The position numbers were made by a program, and so were the translations under genes. Below are positions 27,250 through 38,200 of a DNA stretch of 64,000 bases, in pieces; the first letter of the stretch is position 1; every line of letters starts with the position of its first letter. Source of the stretch: Cyanobacteriota bacterium (lineage in GTDB: Bacteria > Cyanobacteriota > Cyanobacteriia > Cyanobacteriales > Microcoleaceae). Where the stretch lies: positions 1 through 64,000 of the forward strand of contig JANYGO010000349.1 of NCBI GenBank assembly GCA_025362325.1, read 5' to 3'. Below the pieces are notes generated by a model. It searched no databases. It was not told the DNA's origin and was given only the letters and a program-made list of their open reading frames with translations.

Positions 27250-28365
27250 TCACCGCAAAAACTCTACCAACTGCTGCAACTTCAACCAAGACTCGCCACT
27301 CGATAAAATGTCCTTAGCCAGAGAAACTCCTGCGGGGTGGGAACCCATAGGAATTGCACCTCCTACTTGAAAAGCCAAAGACGCATTCAAAGCTACAACA
27401 TCCATTTGTGCTGTTGTACCTTTTCCTTGCAAAACGTTTCGCAAAATCTCGGCGTTTTCCTCAACATTTCCGCCTTTCAACGAGCCGATCGCACTTGGGG
27501 TCAATCCTACCTGTTCCGGGTGCAAAGTAGTCAGTTCAACTTCGCCGCCAGACAGCACCGCCAAATCAGTCACATCACCCAAACCCGCCTCATCCAACTT
27601 TTCTCGGCCGTGAACGACAATCGCCAACTCAGTACCCAACTCGCCCAAAGCTTGGGCAATAGTTGATACCAGACTAGGCTCGAACACCCCGATTACCTGC
27701 CCCTCCGGGCGCATAGGATTGACGAGGGGCCCTAAAAGGTTAAAAACAGTCCGCACCTTCAAAGTGCGCCGGAGCGACGCTACAGCCTTAAGTGCTGGGT
27801 GCCACCCAGGCGCAAATAAAAAGGTGATGCCTACGGAGTCTACAGCGGCTTTTACCTTCGCGGCATCTGCGCCGAGGTTGACTCCCAAAGCTTCCAACAC
27901 GTCAGCAGAACCGACTTTGCTGGATGCCGATCGATTTCCGTGTTTTGCGACTTGAACTCCACCCGCGGCGGCAACAAAGGCGACAGCGGTGGAAATGTTA
28001 AACGTCGAAGCGCCGTCTCCGCCGGTGCCGCAAGTATCGATTAATTTGAGATTGGAGATGGGAGATTGGCGATCGAAAATGCTCTCTGGCTCGCCTGTCA
28101 GAGACCTAGACTGCAATACCTGAGCCATTCCTGCTAATTCTGGGGCAGAGATGCCTTTGGCTTGGAGCGCTGCTAAAATCGCGCCGGAAAGCACCGGGGG
28201 TATGGCTTCTGCGAGCCATCCGTGCATTAATTCGGCGGATTGGGGGCGCGAGAGAGATTGTCTGTCTAACAGTTGTTGCAGCAGGGCTGGCCACAGGGGA
28301 GAATCCGCCCTCAAACTTGAAGCTGTGGATATATCTGGTGTTGCAAGTACGGGAGAATCAGTCAT
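27250..28365 (-). CDS. trpD: Anthranilate phosphoribosyltransferase
   Basis: A 371-residue protein from ATG 28365 ([11 protein letters not shown]); the frame stays open 41 residues further but without family similarity. It transfers phosphoribose to anthranilate in tryptophan synthesis. The PRPP-binding motif [17 protein letters not shown] and [21 protein letters not shown] are present, as are [19 protein letters not shown] and the C-terminal KDIL helix. No other trp genes are adjacent. Confidence 0.96.
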   Translation of the reverse strand: MTDSPVLATPDISTASSLRADSPLWPALLQQLLDRQSLSRPQSAELMHGWLAEAIPPVLSGAILAALQAKGISAPELAGMAQVLQSRSLTGEPESIFDRQSPISNLKLIDTCGTGGDGASTFNISTAVAFVAAAGGVQVAKHGNRSASSKVGSADVLEALGVNLGADAAKVKAAVDSVGITFLFAPGWHPALKAVASLRRTLKVRTVFNLLGPLVNPMRPEGQVIGVFEPSLVSTIAQALGELGTELAIVVHGREKLDEAGLGDVTDLAVLSGGEVELTTLHPEQVGLTPSAIGSLKGGNVEENAEILRNVLQGKGTTAQMDVVALNASLAFQVGGAIPMGSHPAGVSLAKDILSSGESWLKLQQLVEFLR

Positions 28366-29342
28366 GTAGCGACCATGAATTTTTTGCTGGGTGGGCTGGT
28401 TGATGTCGGGCCTGCGCCGAGAGTCGATCGGGATTTTACCAGACTTGCCGACCAAATTTTGTGCGCCCGGGCCCAGATTTATACCCAAATGACAGCACCG
28501 CTACAGAATTTACCCAAACAAACTAGCTCAATATGAAGTTTTTGATACAACAATCGTCCCCGGGATTGTGACAATTTTAGATATGGTGCCCGCCTCGTCA
28601 AGAGCGATCGCCCGTCAGCTCTATTATCTGTCGCCTAAAAATCAATTTTAACTGGCAATGGTGACAAGCATTTAGAGCGATCGGCTAAAAATCGGCACTT
28701 GGTGGTGTACCGGAAGCTCGAACGTTCTAGAAGTCACTGCCGAAACAGCAAAAACCAGCTTGCAGTTAACTAATTTCAGGGTGTGTAATTTCTCATATAG
28801 CGGTTCTCAAGCGTGGTGAGGTATCCCCATAGCCATACCCCCTATGCCATACCCCCTATGCCCACGGAGGCCACGGAGGCCACGGAGCCCTATGCCGTTC
28901 GCGTACCTCATATGAGAGCTCGAAAGGCTATATATTCAAGGAGCTTTTAACAGGCGGGTTTTTCTCAAACGACTGTAACTTTCAGCAGAGACATTGGCAA
29001 ATCAGATTTTGATAGTCATTTTTATCCCAAACAAAAACTGGTCGGACTGCTTAAAGTTTCATAACTCTACTAACAACTAACGGTGCAGTAGATGAAGTCA
29101 ATAAATACAGCATTGTCATTACTTTTTCGGACTCTAGCAGTTATCGCTCGGAGCGAATACACATATTCTGTAGGGACACAACAGTGTTCTGTCCCGATAT
29201 CTGTTGCATCCCCTAGAGAATGCAGACAACAATCGCACGGCTTGGTCGTTGATTTAGCGGAGGCGACACAGCCTCCATGCTACCAATAGATCATCGCAAA
29301 AAATATTGAATTATACACATAAATAGAGTAGGGTATTCAAAA
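28366..29342. other. Long intergenic region with a structured repeat
   Basis: No gene is supported over about 980 bp. A structured block at 28790-28915 is bounded by CTCATATA and CATATGAG. It contains two copies of CCATACCCCCTATG (28833-28860) and three of CCACGGAGG (28862-28887). A 65-codon frame at 29092 overlaps a common CTGTAGGGACACAACAGTGTTCTGTCCC-like repeat and is not convincing. Confidence 0.6.
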
Positions 29343-32300
29343 GTGAGACACCAAAAATTAGAAAACACAATGATCGAGTGTACATTGGAAAATAAAGCAC
29401 TCAACTGCTTGGATATCGAAGAGGCACTTCACCAAATGGAAGCAAAATATTACAGTATGTTTGAAAATGCTGTGTCCGGCATTTTCCAGACAACGCCCGA
29501 TGGTCGCTACATCAGCGCTAACCCAGCTTTAGCTCGGATCTACGGATATAATTCCGCCGCAGAATTGATGGGTAGTCTGACTGATATCAGCGATCAGCTT
29601 TACGTCGCTCCCGATCGCCGCAATCAGTTTGTTTCAGCTTTACAAGAACAAGGCATCGTATCCGATTTTGAGTCGCAGATTTATCGCCGAGATGGAACAG
29701 TAATTTGGATTGCAGAAAATGCGCGGGCCGTCTGCGAGGTAGACGGCGAACTGCTTTACTACGAAGGTTTTGTGGAAGATATTACTGGGCGCAAAAAAGC
29801 AGAAGCTGGACTGCGAGAAAGTGAAGAACGCCTGCGCATGGTAATCGAAGGTGTTAAAGATTATGCTATATTCATGTTAGATACTAAGGGATATGTAGCG
29901 AGCTGGAATTCCGGAGCAAAAAGGATTTTGGGATATGAAGCCAGCGAAATAGTCGGTTTCAACTCTGAGTGCTTCTATACGCTTGAAGATATTAAAATTG
30001 GCAAACCGCAAGAAAAATTAGCCACAGCTACCGCAGCAGGTAGATATCAAAGTGAAGGCTGGCGCTTGAGCAAAGACGGCTCCAGATTTTGGGCGAAGAT
30101 TATTGTTACTCCTTTGCGGGATGAAAGCGGAGAGTTGCAGGGCTTTTCTCAAGTAATGCAGGACATTACCGAGCAAAAGCGGGCGGGAGAGGAAAGGATG
30201 CAGTTGATTGCTTCTTTGCAAGCATCGGAAAAAAAGTTTCGCACTCTGTACGAATCGACGACAGATGCGGTAATGCTGCTAGACGAACAGGGCGTTTTGG
30301 ATTGCAATCCGGCTACTTTAAAGTTATTTGGATGCAGCACAGAATCGGAGTTTTGCGGCAAGCATCCTTCCGAATTTAGCCCGCTAGTGCAACCAAATGG
30401 ACAAGATTCTATGAGTCTGTCTCAAGAGCGAATTAATACGGCTATGAAAACAGGAAATTGCCGTTTTGATTGGATGCACTGCCGTTTGGACGGTTCCGAG
30501 TTTCCGGCGGAAGTGCTGCTAACTTCTATGGATATCGGCGGCAAAATGGGGCTGCAAGCCGTGGTGCGCGATATCACCGATCGCGTGCAGGCCCAGGTGG
30601 CTCTGAAACAAGCTAACGAGATATTGGAGTGCCGGGTTAAAGAGCGGACAAGTCAGTTGGAAGCAGCTATTAAAAAGTTGAGTTTGTCGGAAGAAAAGTT
30701 TTCTAAGGCTTTTCGATCGAGTCCCGATCCGATGACTATTACGACTTTTGCTGAGGGGCGGTTTCTTGAAGTTAACGATAGTTTTTTGTCGGCACTCGGT
30801 TACTTGAGGGAGGAGATAGTCGCTCATACAGTACCGGAATTAAATATTTGGGTAAAACCTCAAGACAGAGTTGATTTTAGGCAAAGTTTGCACGAACAAG
30901 GTGTGGTTCGCAGTCAGGAATGCGAGTTTCAGATGAAGTCGGGATCGGTGGTGGTGTGTTTGCTGTCTTCAGAGTTGATTAATTTAGATGGCGAACTCTG
31001 TATGCTGGCGGTGATGACAGATATTACCGATCGCAAACACGCCGAAGAAGCCCTGCGGGAAAGCCAGCGGGCCTTGTCAACGCTGATGAGCAATTTGCCG
31101 GGGATGGCCTACCGTTTTCGCAACGATCCCGATCGCAGTATGGAGTTTGTCAGCGAAGGTTGCTATCAATTAGCCGGCTATTCTCCTGAAGAATTTATCG
31201 GCACTCCGCAAATTTCTCTCTCGGAATTGACTCACCCCGACGATCGCGAAATCTTCTGTAATGCCGTAGAAGTTGCCTTGCAAGAAAATCGACCCTATCA
31301 GCTAAATTACCGAATTACTTCTAAAAACGGCGAAGTCAAATGGGTTTGGGAGCAAGGTTTGGGAGTGTATTCGGACTCGGGCGAATTGATCGCTTTGGAA
31401 GGGTTGATTACTGATATTTCCGAACAAAAACGCAGCGAGGAAGCTTTGCTGCGATCGCAAACAGAGTTAACCCAACAAAAACTTCAGCTTGAAAATACTT
31501 TGCATGAATTGCAGCAAACTCAAGCAGTATTGATTCATACTGAGAAAATGTCAACACTCGGTCAAATGGTAGCTGGTGTAGCTCACGAAATTAACAATCC
31601 CGTTAGCAGCGTCTGCGGCAATCTCGTCCACGTCGGCCACTACACCGAAGATTTGCTGAATTTACTCGATATGTACCAGCAACACTGCCCGCAGCCACCA
31701 GCATTAATTCAAGATAAAATTGAGGATATCGAGCTAGAGTTTCTGTTAGAAGATTTGCCGAAGGCGATGTCTTCGATGCAGATTGGCGCCGATCGCATTC
31801 GGGAAATTGTGCGATCGCTCAGAAATTTCTCTCGCAAAGACGATTCTCAAATGACCAAGGTGAATCTGCACGAAGGCATTGAAGGAACGCTGCTAATCCT
31901 GCAAAGCCGGCTGAGGGCGCGCGGCAACTATCCCGAAATTGCGGTAATTAAGGACTATGCAAATTTGCCTTTGGTTGAGTGCTATTCGGGTAAAATAAAT
32001 CAGGTGTTTATGAATTTGATCGGAAATGCGATCGACGCGATCGAGGAATACAACGCAGGGCGATCAGTAGCCGAAGCCAAAGCCAACCGCAGCAAGATTA
32101 AAATTAAGACAGAATTCCAAAACGGACAGGCTGTAATTCGGATTTCTGACAACGGCCCCGGTATGCCCGAGGAAGTTTGCCAACAATTGTTCGAGGCCTT
32201 TTTTACCACCAAACCCGCCGACAAAGGCACCGGTTTGGGCCTGTCAATATCCTACAAAGTCCTTCAAGAACACGGCGGCACTCTGAGTTGTGTCTCTGCA

Positions 32301-32357
32301 CCGGGCCAAGGAGCCGAGTTTATCATCGAAATGCCGATCGAACAAATGAGTGCGTAA
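29343..32357 (+). CDS. Multi-PAS sensor histidine kinase
   Basis: About 1000 residues from GTG 29343, or 995 from ATG 29370. No membrane segment is evident, so it should be cytoplasmic. Five PAS/PAC units follow one another (about 33-150, 160-285, 295-420, 455-570 and 580-695), each ending in a DITxRK/Q-like motif. A coiled-coil and the kinase core come next: the phospho-acceptor His in VAGVAHEINNP (residue 748 from the GTG), then NLIGNAIDA (N-box), DNGPGMPE (G1) and KGTGLGLSISYKVL (G2). The PAS signals are unknown. It converges on the response-regulator/cyclase gene at 32608. Confidence 0.92.
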   Translation: MRHQKLENTMIECTLENKALNCLDIEEALHQMEAKYYSMFENAVSGIFQTTPDGRYISANPALARIYGYNSAAELMGSLTDISDQLYVAPDRRNQFVSALQEQGIVSDFESQIYRRDGTVIWIAENARAVCEVDGELLYYEGFVEDITGRKKAEAGLRESEERLRMVIEGVKDYAIFMLDTKGYVASWNSGAKRILGYEASEIVGFNSECFYTLEDIKIGKPQEKLATATAAGRYQSEGWRLSKDGSRFWAKIIVTPLRDESGELQGFSQVMQDITEQKRAGEERMQLIASLQASEKKFRTLYESTTDAVMLLDEQGVLDCNPATLKLFGCSTESEFCGKHPSEFSPLVQPNGQDSMSLSQERINTAMKTGNCRFDWMHCRLDGSEFPAEVLLTSMDIGGKMGLQAVVRDITDRVQAQVALKQANEILECRVKERTSQLEAAIKKLSLSEEKFSKAFRSSPDPMTITTFAEGRFLEVNDSFLSALGYLREEIVAHTVPELNIWVKPQDRVDFRQSLHEQGVVRSQECEFQMKSGSVVVCLLSSELINLDGELCMLAVMTDITDRKHAEEALRESQRALSTLMSNLPGMAYRFRNDPDRSMEFVSEGCYQLAGYSPEEFIGTPQISLSELTHPDDREIFCNAVEVALQENRPYQLNYRITSKNGEVKWVWEQGLGVYSDSGELIALEGLITDISEQKRSEEALLRSQTELTQQKLQLENTLHELQQTQAVLIHTEKMSTLGQMVAGVAHEINNPVSSVCGNLVHVGHYTEDLLNLLDMYQQHCPQPPALIQDKIEDIELEFLLEDLPKAMSSMQIGADRIREIVRSLRNFSRKDDSQMTKVNLHEGIEGTLLILQSRLRARGNYPEIAVIKDYANLPLVECYSGKINQVFMNLIGNAIDAIEEYNAGRSVAEAKANRSKIKIKTEFQNGQAVIRISDNGPGMPEEVCQQLFEAFFTTKPADKGTGLGLSISYKVLQEHGGTLSCVSAPGQGAEFIIEMPIEQMSA

Positions 32358-32607
32358 GTTGAATCCCCGGCGATTAGAAATCGCGACTACACAAACGATG
32401 TCCGCCGGACGCCGACGAAGAGGGTATTCACCAGATGAGAAATCATCGTTTGAAATCTTCAACCCGCGGAGGCGGGTTTGGTTTGTGTAGACGCGGTTTC
32501 AACCGCCGGGTGATTGATTTGCGATGCGATAACATCCCAATGATTATATCCCAATTTAGAAATCACGGCGATTGGAAATCGCGTCTACACTATCAACTGT
32601 TAACTAA
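32358..32607. repeat. Repeat-rich gap with a copy of the GTCGGCGTCCGGCGGAC element
   Basis: The element at 32387-32416 (minus orientation) matches those at 2.3-2.5 kb. It is followed by CGGTTT/GCGATT-type segments next to GTGTAG motifs (about 32455-32590), which look like further mosaic members of the same family. It lies between two convergent signalling genes. Confidence 0.8.
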
Positions 32608-34377
32608 CTATTGACATCTATCAAAATAAATTTGAGCCACCTTATCCCCCGGATTTTGCCGCAAACAATCCGCAAAAAGTTCCCCAGCTTCCCTAAAATT
32701 ATTCATATTGTACAAAAACAAAGCCTCAGCAAACAACCGCAAAGTAGCCAACTTCCTCGCTTTAATTTCCGGCAAATCCGCATCAAAAACTTCATAAACA
32801 GTCACCCATTCAGACTTCCCCTTAACCTGAACTTTATCAATTACCCGAATCGCATAATCAGCAGGATTTGTCAAGCGATCGACAGTATGCTGAGTAATTA
32901 ACAGCGACACCCCGTAATTCTTCGTCAAACTTTCAATCCGAGAAGCCAAATTAACCGCATCACCAATCACAGTACCCTCCATCCGGCTGTTTCCGCCCAC
33001 TATACCCAGCATCAAAGAACCAGTATTAATTCCCACCCCAATCTGAACCGGCACATAGCCCGCAGAAGTGCGCTGTCGATTGTATTCAGCAAGAGTATGC
33101 AGCATCGCAATTCCCGCTTTCACCGCATCATCCGCGCCGTCGCTGAACAAAGCCATAATTGCATCGCCAATATATTTATCAATAAACCCCTGATGTTGCA
33201 CAATCAGCGGCTCCATATAACTCAGATAATAATTTATAAATTTAAAATTTTCTTGCGGTGTCATCTGTTCCGAGAGAGTAGTAAAATCGCGGATATCAGA
33301 AAATAAAATCGACATTTCCAACTCCACCGCTTCTCCCAATTTAATATCAACAATACTGTCACATCCCAAAAAAGATAAAAACTGATTGGGCACAAAGCGA
33401 CTTGTCGCCTCAACTATTTTTAATTCTGCATCCAGTGAAAGTTCCAAACTGCAATTGACATCAAAGAGATCCTCAATGAACTTTTTGCGCTCGGCCTCAG
33501 CTTTTTGGCGTTCCGTGATATCTTGAAGAGTGTTGATAGCATACACAATTTGATTTTGTTTATCGTAAATTGGGGTAGCATGAATCTCTAGGGGAATAAC
33601 CCGATTGCCGTGCCGGACTTCTAAATCGTCAGCCACAGAAGTTTCGCCCCTCAATGCCCGGATGACGGGCAAGTTTTCCACAGGGCAAGGTTGAAGATTT
33701 CCGGCTTGATAAAGTTGATAAACCTCTGATAGTTGTTCCCCTGGCACATCAGGCACGACTTTTTTGTCAAATATCTCCTTTGCTTTTTTATTGATATAGT
33801 AAACTTTGCCATCTGCATTCAGGACTCCCACGCCCACCGGCATTGCTTCCAAAAACTGCATCAAGCGATTTTCGTTGTCGTGGAGTGTCGCAATCAGTAG
33901 CGATTGCTCGCGGTTTAAATCCGCCAATTCCTGATTCATTTGCTGAAGCTGGGCATTTTGTGCTACTAGCAGTTGATTTTGTTGATAACTGTTTACTGCT
34001 TCTTTTACTGTTAAACTCAAGTCTTCTCGTTGCCAGGGTTTGGATATATAACGATATAAATTTGCATTTTTGATAGCATTTCCCACCGCTTCAATATCTG
34101 CTTGCCCTGTCAGCATGATTTTGATAGTTTGGGGCGAGATTAGATGGACTTGTTTTAATAGCTCATCTCCCTTCATCTCCGGCATGATATGATCGGAAAT
34201 AATTAAGGGTACTTCATACCCATCTGATAGTAACTCTTCCAGCAACTCTAATGCTTCCTCCCCACCATCGGCAATTTCGATCAGATAAGCATTGCCGACA
34301 GCTTCTTGCAGTTCTGTTTTGAGGCTTTTGAGTACAGTGTTGTCATCATCTACACAGATAATTACCTGTTGTTTCAT
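32608..34377 (-). CDS. Response regulator with PAS and class III adenylate/guanylate cyclase domains
   Basis: A 589-residue protein. The receiver domain (1-120) has acidic residues VDDD at 9-12, phospho-acceptor Asp62 (SDHIMPE) and Lys in ISKPW. A coiled-coil leads to a PAS domain (about 175-300) ending in LQDITERQ. The cyclase catalytic domain (about 355-535) shows FSDIRDFT and YIGDAIMALF, which carry the two metal-binding Asp, and GDAVNLASRIESL. A TPR-like tail follows. It should make cAMP or cGMP under control of phosphorylation. Its ATG overlaps the stop of the upstream receiver gene by 4 bp, so the two are co-translated. Confidence 0.93.
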   Translation of the reverse strand: MKQQVIICVDDDNTVLKSLKTELQEAVGNAYLIEIADGGEEALELLEELLSDGYEVPLIISDHIMPEMKGDELLKQVHLISPQTIKIMLTGQADIEAVGNAIKNANLYRYISKPWQREDLSLTVKEAVNSYQQNQLLVAQNAQLQQMNQELADLNREQSLLIATLHDNENRLMQFLEAMPVGVGVLNADGKVYYINKKAKEIFDKKVVPDVPGEQLSEVYQLYQAGNLQPCPVENLPVIRALRGETSVADDLEVRHGNRVIPLEIHATPIYDKQNQIVYAINTLQDITERQKAEAERKKFIEDLFDVNCSLELSLDAELKIVEATSRFVPNQFLSFLGCDSIVDIKLGEAVELEMSILFSDIRDFTTLSEQMTPQENFKFINYYLSYMEPLIVQHQGFIDKYIGDAIMALFSDGADDAVKAGIAMLHTLAEYNRQRTSAGYVPVQIGVGINTGSLMLGIVGGNSRMEGTVIGDAVNLASRIESLTKNYGVSLLITQHTVDRLTNPADYAIRVIDKVQVKGKSEWVTVYEVFDADLPEIKARKLATLRLFAEALFLYNMNNFREAGELFADCLRQNPGDKVAQIYFDRCQ

Positions 34378-34772
34378 ATCTTCAACAAACCAGATTTAAT
34401 GGTTTCCAGCAAATCTGCCTCTGACCAAGGTTTAGATAAGCAGCTATGGAGGTTAGCCTGTTTTTTTGCTCGGTCAATTGCTAATTCATCAGCTTGACCT
34501 GTGAGCATAATTTTAATAGCATGGGGGTATTTTTGATGAATGCGAATCAGCAACTCATCTCCCTTAATACCGGGCATCAACCAATCAGAAATAATTACAA
34601 TAACCCTGGCTTCTTCTTCCTCATAGAGTTCGCCGATTACATCTAAGGCTTCTTCACCATCTTCGGCTCCTTCATAGGTGTAAGCATCCCCAAATTCTGC
34701 TGCTAACTGCGTCCTGAGACTGTCTAAGACCATTCTCTCATCATCAACGCACAAAATAACTGGTTTAGACAT
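34374..34772 (-). CDS. Single-domain response regulator
   Basis: A 132-residue CheY-like receiver. It has the acidic pocket VDDE (9-12), phospho-acceptor Asp63 (SDWLMPG), Thr in MLTGQAD and Lys in LSKPW. No output domain is present. It overlaps the receiver-cyclase gene by 4 bp and resembles its receiver, so the pair may share a kinase, most simply the hybrid kinase encoded upstream (inference). Confidence 0.93.
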   Translation of the reverse strand: MSKPVILCVDDERMVLDSLRTQLAAEFGDAYTYEGAEDGEEALDVIGELYEEEEARVIVIISDWLMPGIKGDELLIRIHQKYPHAIKIMLTGQADELAIDRAKKQANLHSCLSKPWSEADLLETIKSGLLKI

Positions 34773-35229
34773 CTATTTGTTCTCCTTTTTAATTTTCTTG
34801 AGTAGCAAAAGTAGCAAAAGTGTATTAGTATACCCGATCGCATTTTAAGATGTTATTTCGCGATCGCACGGGCAACCATTAACTTGGTTTTTAACCAAAA
34901 TATTTGCTTGCAATCCTCTTGGGAGAGTTCAAAAACCCGATTTCTTTGTTCGGGCGCGATCGCGAACTAAATCCCACAAGCTGACAAATCGCCACATCTT
35001 CTCCTCTCCCCAGTCGCCGAAACCAAGAAATCTAGATGCGTAGCAGCTTAGCTGAGCATAACGCATCGTACTGAGGTTTTACATTCATTTCCGGTAGAAT
35101 CCGAGTTATTAACTTCAAAATGTTTTAACTTTTGTCATCCTCCCAATGGGGTAGATTGCAGCTGAGGCCCAAGCCAGTAACACCCGACCTACTTAATGCG
35201 TTATCTTCTTTGCGAGATCCTTGACCTGC
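34773..35229. other. 457-bp gap between the giant kinase and the receiver gene
   Basis: No gene or clear RNA was recognised. The receiver gene may have its own promoter here, because the gap is long for an operon. A GGTTTTTAACCAAAA inverted motif lies near 34890. Confidence 0.4.
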
Positions 35230-38200
35230 TCATACAGCGCTCATTGGCAAGAAAACATTAAATGTAGTTTGGCCTGGAATTGATTCTACCTCTATTTTTC
35301 CCTGATGTTTGTCAACAATTTTCTTGACAATATCTAGTCCCAACCCGCTGCCTTCTCCGGCCGGCTTAGTCGTAAAAAACGGGTCAAATATTTTTACTTT
35401 AATCTCTTCTGGTATCCCCTTACCGCTGTCGCTAATGCTAATCTTAGCCTGCCCGGATTGCTCCGCCAACTCAATTTTTATCGTACCTCGGTAATCCATT
35501 GCTTGCAAAGCATTGTGAATTAAATTCGTCCAAACTTGATTCAATTCGTCTGGATAGCACATTATTGGCGGGATATCTGCATAGTTTTTCACGACCTGAA
35601 CACCTTGTTTTAATTGATTTTGATACAGGGTTAAGATTGTTTCAATACCTTCTGTAATAATGGCTGCTGTCTTTTCTCCCGACTGTTCGTAGTGAGCATA
35701 AGTTTTCAAGGCAAACACAACTTTTGATGCTCTGTCTGTGGCCGTGTTGATAGTAGCGATGCCTCTTTTTAACTCAGAAAGTTTGTAGGCGATTTCTAGC
35801 ACGTGCAAGCTATCGGGTTTTTGCAGCAGCGGCACAAAGCTGTCAATTTCACTATACACTCCCATCATTACTAGGCGATCGGCTGCGATATCTGAATCTG
35901 CTATTCCTAATTCTTGCAGTTGGCTTCTCAAAGCTCTCTTTAATTTGCGTTCTTCTTTCGTTGATAAGTTTGTTTCTTGTTGCAGGGAACGCTGGAGTAA
36001 ATTCAAGAAATTATGTGTTTCGTTTGGGGAGAGAGATTGAAACAGTGCGGGAAACTGTTCTAGAGTTTGATTTAAGAACTTAGAAACATTACCGGCAGAG
36101 GAGCGAATTGCACCGAGGGGAGTGTTAACTTCGTGGGCAACTCCGGCAACAAGTTGTCCTAAAGCGGCCATTTTTTCGGATTGAATCAATCCTTCTTGGG
36201 TGGCTTCGAGTTGTTGCAGAGTATCGCTTAGTTCCTGATTTTTCTGGTGCAACGCTGATTCAGCTTGTTTGCGATCGCCAATTTCTCGCCAAACTGTGTG
36301 TAGAATTTCTTTACCATCTACAGGAATTACTGTCAGCAATACTTCTACCCAAAAGTTTTCTCCGTCGGTGCGGCGGTGCATCCATTCAAAGCGGTGACTT
36401 CCTCGCAAGAAAGCTGTGGCTGTCATTTCCTTAGCTTTCTCAAAAGACTCTCTACCGTCAGGTTGAATCTCTGGGGAAAGTTGAGCCGGATGTAGGGAAA
36501 GAAGCTGTTGTTTGTTTGTGCAACGCATCATGTTAACCGTTGCGGAGTTGCAGTCGATAAAAGCGCCACCATCTAACAGCAGAATCGCATCGCCCGATTG
36601 CTCGTAAAGTTGTCGGAAACGAGCTTCTGACTGCTGGAGTTCTTGGGTTCTTTCTGCGACTTTGGTTTCTAAGTTGGCATAGAGTTGGGCGTTTTCTATG
36701 GAGATGGCGGCTTGGGAGGATAAAACTTGTAAGACTGCCAATCTGTCAGGAGTAAATGCACCTGTTATCAGATTATTCTCTAGGTAAAGAATGCCGATCG
36801 CCTTTCCTTGATGTTGGATTGGCAGACACAAAACTGACTTTGGTTGCTGTTGAATAATGTAACAGTCAGCAGCCCAGGTAGTCTCAGCCGTGGCATCATT
36901 AATTACCAAGGTTTCTTGGGTTCGCCAGACATAGTTGATGATCGTGGTGGGAATTTCCTGAGAATCCGCTACCGAAGTAGAGGGGGTGTTCCAGGCTTTA
37001 GCGCTAACGCATTGAGTTGCGATCGCCCATGAATCTCCTTCTCCCCAAATCATCGCTCCTGTTTGGGCTCCCGCATTCTCGATCGCAACTTGCACTAAAG
37101 TTGAGAGTAACCGATCCAGGTTAATTTCTTCTGACAGGGATTGAGATGCTTTGATTACTGTTGCCAAGTCCAGAATTTCGGACGCTCCTGAAGTCGTGCT
37201 TACGACAGTTCCTGTCATCATTTGGGCAATTGTATCGCCTGTGTTTAAGCTCGTTTTCTGGTTGAGAATCGGGGCGATTAATTGGGGATAGCATTTTTCT
37301 AAATCTTCAACTTTTGCCCGGGCACCCCAGCGCGCGTAGGCGTACCAAGCATCAGTTAAGTAGACTCGGGCAATTTTTTCTTTGCCCCATTCAAGATAAA
37401 ATTTGGCTGCGAGTTCCTGGGCTAGTGCTTCTTCGTTGAGATATTCGTTTTCTTGGGCTAGGGCGATCGCGCGATCGTACATTTCCACCGCCTCCAGCCT
37501 TTCGCCTAACACCTGATGCCGCCGGGCCTCTACTAGATAGAACTTATGTAAATGATTCATCGGAGCATGATGCGCCCACTTTTGCATTTTTTCTTGGTTG
37601 TTTTTCACCCGATTGAGTATCACCTCTTGTTCGGAACTTGAAACCTCAGTAAATACAGCCAAATGTGCCAGAGAATCATAAAAATGGAACAGAGGCACGC
37701 AGATCAGTGCGGTCACGCTGCCTAGATATTGTTCGGCTAAAATAGCATTTTTAATCGCTTCATGAGGCTGACAAAAAACGTAATTTAAAATTAATTTGTA
37801 GAGGTAAATTTGATGAATTTGACATCCATCATTTGCTCTAATAGCAGTTTTGAGTCCTTCCTCTTCATTGTAGGACTCACCAATTAAACAAGTGGGATTT
37901 GTGTTATTACCTAAAAAATTCAGGACTACTTGCCGAACTAATCCGATCCAACTCAATAAAACTTCTTGCCGAATTTTACTAATAGCCTTACTGTAGGTTG
38001 ATATCTTTTGTTCTGCCTCCGCAAGCTCTTGACCCAAAAAACATGATACATCGCATATATGAAATCCACAATGACCCGCCATTTCAAAGTCTCCACTCTC
38101 CACGGCGCTTTGATATCCCTCAATCAAAACAGGTAGTGCTTCTCTGAGATGTTTTTTCCAGTGCAGAATCAGAGCACCCCAGACATTGAATACCTTAGCC

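Noticed and set aside
29092-29289. 65-codon frame upstream of the multi-PAS kinase
   Set aside because: It overlaps a common intergenic repeat and has no recognisable protein features.
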